Of a stretch of 64,000 nucleotides of DNA, positions 58,545-64,000 are shown piece by piece. The stretch's first letter is position 1. Each line of letters starts with the position of its first letter. The DNA comes from Photorhabdus asymbiotica (GTDB lineage Bacteria > Pseudomonadota > Gammaproteobacteria > Enterobacterales > Enterobacteriaceae). Both the position numbers and the translations under genes were made by a program. A model generated the notes under the pieces. That model was not told the origin of the DNA. It saw nothing but the letters and a program-made list of their open reading frames with translations, and made no database searches. The DNA lies in contig NZ_RBLJ01000002.1 in assembly GCF_003634575.1 (NCBI RefSeq), forward strand, positions 682,001-746,000. Reading direction: 5' to 3'.

Positions 58545-59807
58545 CTATTTACTATTTTTATTTGAGAAAACGTAAGGAGCAATAAACTCTTTTTTACATT
58601 GATCCAAATAATCCGCCCACCACTGGATCATTAATCGCCGCTCCTCCAAATGTTCAGATGTATGGATATAAGCAGCTCGGACACCATTACGCTCTGTGTG
58701 GCTCATTTGTCTTTCAACTGCATCTTTTGACCATAGTCCTGATTCAACTAAAGCGCTACAAGCCATCGCTCTGAAACCATGCCCACATACTTCCGTTTTT
58801 GTATCATATCCCATTACTCGTAACGCATTATTTACCGTATTTTCACTCATGACTTTATTAGGATCATGGTCGCCGGGAAAAAGCAGCTCATTGTCCCCAC
58901 TAAGCTCTTTAAGTTGCTGTAAAACATCTATTGCTTGATTACTGAGCGGTACAATATGGGCTGATTTCATTTTCATACCACGGTAAGAATAACGAACCCC
59001 TTCGATTGGGTTTCGTTGGCCGGGGATCTGCCACACAGAGATATCAAAGTCAATTTCATCCCATCGTGCAAAACGTAACTCACTAGAACGCACAAAAGTG
59101 AGTAAAGTCAGTACTACTGCTAAACGTGTAATTTTCCTGCCACAGTAACGATTTATACGTTCCAATAATTCAGGAAAGCAATTAGATGGCAATGCAGGAT
59201 AATGTTTAGTTTTAGGCATGGTCAGCGCCCCGGCCATATCTATAGCCGGATTACTGTCGATAATGTCATTTTGTACGGCATAGCGCATGATAGCTGTTAC
59301 CCGCTGCTGGAGCCGTTGAGCCACATCATGCTTTCCTGCATCATCAACCACTCGGATAGGTGCCAATAGATGACTAGTCTTTAACTGACGAACATCAACT
59401 TTACCAATATGGGGAAAGATGTATTGTTCAAGGCTGCGCAGTACACGCGCCCGGTTATAGTCACCCCACCGCTTATTACTGGCGTGCCATTTTCTAGCAA
59501 TAGTTTCAAAATTAAATTCGCCAGATACCTCAGCTTGAGCCTCTTTCTGTGTTGCTTTGGGATCTACACCACTAGCTATAAGTTTTTTAGCCTCATCACG
59601 TTTAGCTCTGGCATCAGCAAGAGAAATTACCGGGTAAACACCAAATGCTAACCTGTCTTCTTTTTTATCTGTTGGTCGGCGGTATTTCATACGCCAGTAT
59701 TTTGAACCTCGCGGAGTAATTTCCAGATACAACCCTCCACCATCAGCGAGTTTATAAGCTTTATCTTTTGGCTTTGCTGTCTCTATTTGCCTAGCATTGA
59801 GTTTCAT
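58545..59807 (-). CDS. P4-type tyrosine integrase of element B
   Basis: Site-specific recombinase expected to integrate element B into leuX, 420 aa and intact. The N-terminal DUF4102 arm-binding part is KLNARQIETAKPKDKAYKLA, then GGGLYLEITPRGSKYWRMKY. The catalytic residues are Arg in RSSELRFARWDEID, His-x-x-Arg in CGHGFRAMACSALV and Tyr in RAAYIHTSEHLEERR. The gene ends in AYVFSNKNSK and starts 164 bp left of the tRNA. C5/G5 arm-like sites lie between it and the tRNA. About the same length as the broken integrase of element A, to which it is clearly related. Confidence 0.95.
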   Translation of the reverse strand: MKLNARQIETAKPKDKAYKLADGGGLYLEITPRGSKYWRMKYRRPTDKKEDRLAFGVYPVISLADARAKRDEAKKLIASGVDPKATQKEAQAEVSGEFNFETIARKWHASNKRWGDYNRARVLRSLEQYIFPHIGKVDVRQLKTSHLLAPIRVVDDAGKHDVAQRLQQRVTAIMRYAVQNDIIDSNPAIDMAGALTMPKTKHYPALPSNCFPELLERINRYCGRKITRLAVVLTLLTFVRSSELRFARWDEIDFDISVWQIPGQRNPIEGVRYSYRGMKMKSAHIVPLSNQAIDVLQQLKELSGDNELLFPGDHDPNKVMSENTVNNALRVMGYDTKTEVCGHGFRAMACSALVESGLWSKDAVERQMSHTERNGVRAAYIHTSEHLEERRLMIQWWADYLDQCKKEFIAPYVFSNKNSK

Positions 59808-59809
59808 TT

Positions 59810-59859
59810 TGGGGGCACATTCTTAATCGAATCGGAAGATGCCCCTAATTATGCCCCCA
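59810..59859. repeat. Arm-like sites, right end of element B
   Basis: TGGGGGCA at 59810-59817, and the composite ATGCCCCT-spacer-TGCCCCCA at 59839-59859, lie directly upstream of the integrase start. The composite matches the site at 52728-52748 inside the other end of element B. Confidence 0.65.
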
Positions 59860-59971
59860 CAGATATGTGGATTGCAACGGACGATAATAGACCTTGATAG
59901 ACTATTTTATTTGATTTACAAGGAGTTTTCTTAGATAAGTGGACTTTAGTGAACTGCTATGAACATAGCAA

Positions 59972-60056
59972 TGGTGCCGAAGGCCGGACTCGAACCGGCA
60001 CACCCGAAGGCGGTTGATTTTGAATCAACTGCGTCTACCGATTTCGCCACTTCGGC
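59972..60056 (-). tRNA. leuX: tRNA-Leu (CAA), integration target
   Basis: An 85-nt leucine tRNA including an encoded CCA. The acceptor stem GCCGAAG pairs with CTTCGGC. The anticodon stem-loop is GTTGA-TTCAAAA-TCAAC, giving anticodon CAA. A long variable arm and the GGTTCGAGTCC T-loop are present. Its 3' end (59978-59994) is the attachment core repeated at 52659 and, shorter, at 32607. Integration of element B regenerated a full tRNA. Confidence 0.97.
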
Positions 60057-60085
60057 ACTGAAGTAGTATGCGGAGAACGGAGGCC

Positions 60086-60113
60086 ATTATACTTGTCAGC
60101 GATCTGTTAGCAA
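60086..60113 (-). promoter_or_regulatory. leuX promoter
   Basis: On the minus strand TTGCTA (60113-60108), a 16-base spacer and a perfect TATAAT (60091-60086) lie about 30 bases upstream of the tRNA 5' end. The rest of the gap 60114-60405 shows no gene. Confidence 0.85.
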
Positions 60114-60405
60114 CTGTTATCCTTCTGATTTAGTTTAAGTGTCGAAAAAAAGAGCATGTTGCATATGTTCAATGCAAATCATCGCTCAATTTCCAAGCAC
60201 AAAGCCTCATCACAAGGTACTGGATACACCCAACAACATCTTTTCTACCCGAAATAAATTCCCAACTAAGCACTAAAACAACAACTGATAAATATCCCAA
60301 AATAATTTTACAACCATTAATGAGCTGAAACATCTAACTCAGATAGACAACCTATCATCACCTTATATAATCTCAGGATGATAATTCACTGCGAGGTAAA
60401 TAATT

Positions 60406-60492
60406 ATGACGATTATTAGCTGGATTGGCGCCGGGATCTTTTTAGGCATTGTCATTGGCGCGTTGATGATGTTGTTTAAGAGGAACAAGTAG
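60406..60492 (+). CDS. 28-aa single-span membrane peptide
   Basis: A short frame MTIISWIGAGIFLGIVIGAL, then MMLFKRNK, ends at 60492. GAGGT lies eight bases before the ATG, a good ribosome-binding sequence. The product is one hydrophobic helix with a positive C-terminus (KRNK), typical of enterobacterial small membrane proteins with the N-terminus outside. A TATAAT-like sequence (TTATATAAT, about 60364-60372) lies upstream. It is not recognised and is 65 bp from ampH. Translation is plausible but unproven. Confidence 0.55.
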   Translation: MTIISWIGAGIFLGIVIGALMMLFKRNK

Positions 60493-60557
60493 CAGTTTCT
60501 GGTCTCTCTATTCCGTTCCTGTATTCACTGGAAGTATGCCTGATTGGTTAATTCAAA

Positions 60558-61775
60558 ATGAATAAACTGCTTTTTAAGATCTTCCCGGTTTCCGCCATAG
60601 TATTGGCTCTTGCGGCCTGCTCTTCTTCCGATAAAACATGTTCGACAAAGTTTCTGCAACCAAAGAGACAACCATTGAAATGGGAAGTGTTTGAAGGCAA
60701 TGCGAGAACTAAAAAGCTAGCTTCACAATTGGTCGATCAGTATGCACAGGATATTTTCAACGGCAGTAATGCTCAAGGAATGGCAATAGTGGCGATTGAT
60801 AATAATCAGGTAGTTTACCGTAGCTTCGGTGAAACACGTCCGGGAAGTGGCATCCGTCCGAAACCTGATTCCATTATCCGCATCGCCTCGCTGACTAAGC
60901 TGATGACCAGTGAGATTATGATCAAACTGGAAGAAGATAAGGTTTTACGCTCCACCGATCCATTACAAGACTATGACTATTTTGGCGTGAAAGTGCCTGA
61001 ATATAGTCCCCTTCAACCTATCCGGTTGTTCCATCTGGCAAGCCATACCAGTGGGTTACCTCGTGAACAACCAGGAGGAAAATGGGGACGACCTGTTTTT
61101 GTCTGGCCGACACAAACCAATCGTTGGGCCTGGTTGAACTCGGCTCGATTAGATATGCCTCCAGGTACAACAGCTTCTTATTCCAATCTAGCTTACGATT
61201 TATTAGCAGATGCGCTTTCTAAAGCTGCTGGTAAGCCATATACCCGCTTACTATACGATAAGATCACCGGCCCTTATTATATGAAAGACACTACACTGAC
61301 ACCAAACCGTTCTCAGTGTGCCCGTTTAATGGAAAGTTATAAGCCCAGCCCGTGTGTCAATACTGTTGCAGCAGCAGGTAGTGGTGGAGTCTATTCAACA
61401 CCAAAAGATATGCAACGCTGGATGCAGCAGTTTCTATCATCAGACAATCAGTTACGTAAACAGACCGCTAGCCGTGAGCAGGGGGTCTATTTTAAGCGTG
61501 CCGCTCTGGCTGCAATTAAAGGAATGGATGTTGCCGGTCAAGCAGATGGCCTTGGTCTTGGCTGGGTTTATATGAGTGCTCATGGTGATATCCCCAATAT
61601 CTATCAGAAAACCGGTGGGGGAGGTGGATTCAATACGTATATAGCAATGATCCCCGAGCAGAATATCGGAGTATTTGTCGTGATTACCCGTAAGCAACAC
61701 AGTAAGTTTAGCAGCGTAACAACAGGGGTTAACCAACTCGTCACTGCATTGTCGAGGAATCATAACCAAGCTTGA
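60558..61775 (+). CDS. ampH: AmpH-type penicillin-binding protein (DD-carboxy/endopeptidase)
   Basis: Class C beta-lactamase-fold peptidoglycan hydrolase, 405 aa (E. coli AmpH 385) and similar throughout. Catalytic motifs are SLTK at 111-114, YSN at 208-210 and KTG at 351-353 (KTGGGGGFNTYIAMIP). Unlike the E. coli protein it begins with a lipoprotein signal, lipobox LAAC at 18-21 with Ser at +2. It is probably anchored in the outer membrane facing the periplasm (inference). TAAAGAGGAACAAG upstream is far off; the immediate ribosome-binding sequence is weak. It follows the 28-aa peptide gene. Confidence 0.92.
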   Translation: MNKLLFKIFPVSAIVLALAACSSSDKTCSTKFLQPKRQPLKWEVFEGNARTKKLASQLVDQYAQDIFNGSNAQGMAIVAIDNNQVVYRSFGETRPGSGIRPKPDSIIRIASLTKLMTSEIMIKLEEDKVLRSTDPLQDYDYFGVKVPEYSPLQPIRLFHLASHTSGLPREQPGGKWGRPVFVWPTQTNRWAWLNSARLDMPPGTTASYSNLAYDLLADALSKAAGKPYTRLLYDKITGPYYMKDTTLTPNRSQCARLMESYKPSPCVNTVAAAGSGGVYSTPKDMQRWMQQFLSSDNQLRKQTASREQGVYFKRAALAAIKGMDVAGQADGLGLGWVYMSAHGDIPNIYQKTGGGGGFNTYIAMIPEQNIGVFVVITRKQHSKFSSVTTGVNQLVTALSRNHNQA

Positions 61776-61848
61776 TGTAGACACTTTATAAAGAGATACC
61801 AAGGATGGAGTTGTCTGTTTATCAACCCCATCCCTGCCGTTCCTCTAA

Positions 61849-61868
61849 GTCTGGTATCATTACCAGAC
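61849..61868. terminator. Hairpin between convergent ampH and lptG
   Basis: A perfect 8-bp stem GTCTGGTA / TACCAGAC with a 4-base loop between convergent stops. No T-run, so terminator activity is uncertain. Confidence 0.45.
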
Positions 61869-61882
61869 CGCATTGCTAAAAG

Positions 61883-62959
61883 CTATTGTCTCTTAAGCAG
61901 TAAATAAATACTTAAGGTAAGGAATAGTAAGCTTGGTAACAGTGCGGCCAGAACTGCTGGCATACTGTAGACCAAGCTCAACGGGCCAAAGATCTCGTTG
62001 AGTAAGTAAAATAAGAAACCCAAAGTGATACCTGTTATTATCCTAACTCCCATCGGTACGGTACGCAGCGGCCCGAAGATGAAAGAGAGTGCCATCAACA
62101 TCATTACCGCAACTGAAAGTGGTGCAAAAATCTTTTTCCACATATTCAGTTGATAACGTCCAGATTCCTGCTCACTCTGTTTAAGATAACTGATGTATTG
62201 ATACAAGCCACTGATGGAAAGCGCTTCAGGATCAAGAGCAACAACCCCCAATTGCTCTGGCGTTAAGCGGGTTTTCCAATCAGCAGAAATACGCTGCGAC
62301 CCAGTGATTTTTTTGCTGTCTGTCAGGTCAGATTCCTCCACCTGAGAAAGTTTCCACAGATCATTATTCTCATCATAAACAGCACTGTCTGCATACTTCA
62401 CAGAGAGTAGTTTTTTATCATCATTAAAATGATAGATATTAACGCCTTTAATCTCTGTGTCGCTCATTACCCGCTGGATGTAGATAAAATCGGCACCATC
62501 TTTCGCCCACATACCTTTGGTTGTTGAAACCAAAGAACCACCAAACATCTTCTGAGCCCGGTAGTTACGTGCCATCTGCTCACCTTGTGGCGCTACCCAT
62601 TCACCGATAATCATTGTCAAGATCACCAGCGGAATAGCCGTTTTCATGACTGAGCCAGCAACTTGCATACGGGTAAAACCGGAAGCCTGCATAACCACCA
62701 GCTCACTACGCGTCGCCAGTGCGCCAAGTCCCAGTAATGCACCAAGTAAAGCTGCCATTGGGAAGAATATCTGAATATCTTTCGGCACACTCAGCAAAGC
62801 ATAAAGACCAGCGGAAATAGTGGTATATTCCCCTTGTCCCACTTTTCTCAACTGATCAACAAACTTAATAATGCCAGAGAGTGATACCAGCATAAACAAT
62901 GTCATCAGAATAGTCTGAAGAATAGTTCGCCCAATATAACGATCTAATACACCAAACAT
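61883..62959 (-). CDS. lptG: Lipopolysaccharide export permease LptG
   Basis: Inner-membrane half of the LptB2FG ABC transporter, which extracts LPS and passes it to LptC. The protein has 358 aa (E. coli 360). Six membrane spans (for example TILMTLFMLVSLSGIIKFVD and MLMALSFIFGPL) flank a periplasmic beta-jellyroll (about 130-260). The coupling-helix region contains RSELVVMQASGFTRMQVAGS. ATG 62959 shares one base with the lptF stop (TGATG), so translation is coupled. Confidence 0.96.
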   Translation of the reverse strand: MFGVLDRYIGRTILQTILMTLFMLVSLSGIIKFVDQLRKVGQGEYTTISAGLYALLSVPKDIQIFFPMAALLGALLGLGALATRSELVVMQASGFTRMQVAGSVMKTAIPLVILTMIIGEWVAPQGEQMARNYRAQKMFGGSLVSTTKGMWAKDGADFIYIQRVMSDTEIKGVNIYHFNDDKKLLSVKYADSAVYDENNDLWKLSQVEESDLTDSKKITGSQRISADWKTRLTPEQLGVVALDPEALSISGLYQYISYLKQSEQESGRYQLNMWKKIFAPLSVAVMMLMALSFIFGPLRTVPMGVRIITGITLGFLFYLLNEIFGPLSLVYSMPAVLAALLPSLLFLTLSIYLLLKRQ

Positions 62960-64000
62960 CAGGCTACTCCTCTGCCTTTGAGACGAGACCGAATCCTGCG
63001 TATCGGCACGGTGTCCCAGATATTGAGAACCAGCGCCAGCATCAGATAAGCTCCGTTAACCGTCCACATCCAGATCAACGGGTCCAATTTTCCTTTACCT
63101 CCGTTAGAGCGCAGAGAACTTTGCAGCAAGAAGAAAATTAGATAAAGCAGCATCGCAGGCAACATACTCAGCACCCGCCCTTGACGCGGATTTACCACAC
63201 TTAACGGTACCACCATCATGGCCATAATCAGTACCGAGAGTACTAGAGTCAGACGCCAATGGAACTCAGCACGGGAATCCTTGTCATTATCCCGCCATAA
63301 CTGAGCAATGGATTTTTGTTCAACTTTATCACCATCTACGACTGAAGCCTGATGCCCAACAACCGCCTGATAATCATTGAATTCAGTAATCCGAAAATCA
63401 CGCAGCATAGCAGTACCTTCGTAACGTGTACCATGATTAAGGATAACCACCTGTTTACCATCAGGCCGTTCCACCATATGGCCACCATCAGAAATAACAA
63501 CTGAAGGACGCTGATTATCCACCGGACGAAGCTGGGCGAGGAATACGTTTTTAAACTTATCGCCGTGTACGCTACCAATATAGAGTACCAGATTGCCATC
63601 ATTGGAAGGTTTGAACTTCCCTTCCATTATCGCTGCCAGGCTTGGGTTGGCCCTAGCGTCAGCCAGCACCTGCTCCTGATATTTAGAGGACCACGGCATC
63701 ATCCAAATAACATTCACTGCGGCCAATGCGGAAGTCAACAATGCGAGAATAAGTGCCGAAACCACCAACACACGTTTCCCCAAACCACACGCATGCATAA
63801 CAGTAATTTCACTTTCAGTATAAAGTTTACTGAAAGTCATCAACACCCCAAGAAAAAGACTCAGAGGTAAAATAAGCTGCGCCATTTCAGGCACGCCTAA
63901 TCCTAATAAGGATATAACCAAATTTGCCGGGACGTTCCCTTCCACTGCTGCACCCAAAATTTCTACTAACCTTTGGCAAAAAAAGATCAATAAAAGGATA
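62959..64000 (-). CDS. lptF: Lipopolysaccharide export permease LptF (start beyond window)
   Basis: Partner of LptG in LPS extraction. The window holds all but about the first 17-20 codons of the expected 366; the frame is open through 64000 (ILLLIFFCQRLVEILGAAVE). Conserved parts are GLGVPEMAQLILPLSLFLGV, TVMHACGLGKRVLVVSALIL, VVPLSVVNPRQGRVLSMLPA and the end WDTVPIRRIRSRLKGRGVA. The lptF-lptG order is as in E. coli, and leuX lies near this operon there too. Confidence 0.96.
   Translation of the reverse strand, partial: ILLLIFFCQRLVEILGAAVEGNVPANLVISLLGLGVPEMAQLILPLSLFLGVLMTFSKLYTESEITVMHACGLGKRVLVVSALILALLTSALAAVNVIWMMPWSSKYQEQVLADARANPSLAAIMEGKFKPSNDGNLVLYIGSVHGDKFKNVFLAQLRPVDNQRPSVVISDGGHMVERPDGKQVVILNHGTRYEGTAMLRDFRITEFNDYQAVVGHQASVVDGDKVEQKSIAQLWRDNDKDSRAEFHWRLTLVLSVLIMAMMVVPLSVVNPRQGRVLSMLPAMLLYLIFFLLQSSLRSNGGKGKLDPLIWMWTVNGAYLMLALVLNIWDTVPIRRIRSRLKGRGVA

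Overview
The window is bacterial chromosome from an entomopathogenic Morganellaceae genome, most likely Photorhabdus or a close relative such as Xenorhabdus. Core proteins are close to, but clearly diverged from, their E. coli orthologues, and a 127-bp palindromic repeat occurs three times between core and accessory genes. Two core blocks flank a long accessory region: dgkA(partial)/plsB, ubiA, ubiC, pgi, lysC on the left (1-8.0 kb) and leuX tRNA, ampH, lptG, lptF(partial) on the right (59.97-64 kb).

The interior is a defence and mobile-element archipelago. 8.0-19.1 kb is an immigration-control region: mrr (type IV restriction), a divergent 1081-aa superfamily-1 helicase of unknown role, and a type I hsdR-hsdM-hsdS operon. 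19.4-27.1 kb is a complete ferric-citrate system (Fur box, fecI-fecR, a FecI-type promoter, fecA-B-C-D-E). 27.3-30.3 kb is an AT-rich type II restriction-modification system: a methyltransferase with an N-terminal HTH, divergent from a C-protein gene overlapping the endonuclease gene, plus an unknown 90-aa gene. At 30.7-32.5 kb an IS3-family element sits between a truncated hns-like gene and a truncated integrase.

From 32.6 kb to the tRNA there are two integrated elements in tandem, bounded by copies of the tRNA-Leu(CAA) 3' end at 32.6, 52.65 and 59.98 kb. Each is supported by its own small repeats near both ends. Element A (about 20 kb) carries an AbiE-type toxin-antitoxin pair, a CP4-57-like gene set (DUF4942, cbtA/cbeA, radC-like, DUF932, irmA, WYL regulator, GTPase, AlpA, yfjJ) and a prr locus, in which PrrC anticodon nuclease lies between an HsdM-HsdS fusion and HsdR. 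It ends with a decayed COG2958 gene and an integrase with one nonsense codon. Many of its non-defence genes carry a frameshift or nonsense codon, while the prr locus and AbiE are intact. Element B (about 7.3 kb) is P4-satellite-like: a non-coding leader with a tandem structured repeat, a second tyrosine recombinase, AlpA, an Ash-like gene, primase-helicase, a cluster of G-rich iteron-like motifs, a Ner-like regulator and an intact integrase next to leuX. The integrase fragment at 32.3 kb shows that a third element once used the same site.

The layout resembles the E. coli leuX region, where fec genes, an integrase and nearby hsd/mrr genes also occur. The most interesting items are the tandem leader repeat with compensatory changes, the HsdM-HsdS(half) fusion linked to PrrC, the helicase between mrr and hsdR, the HTH-fused type II methyltransferase, and the two matched sets of integrase-arm-like sites. 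All functional assignments come from reading the sequence and remembered family features; no database search was run.
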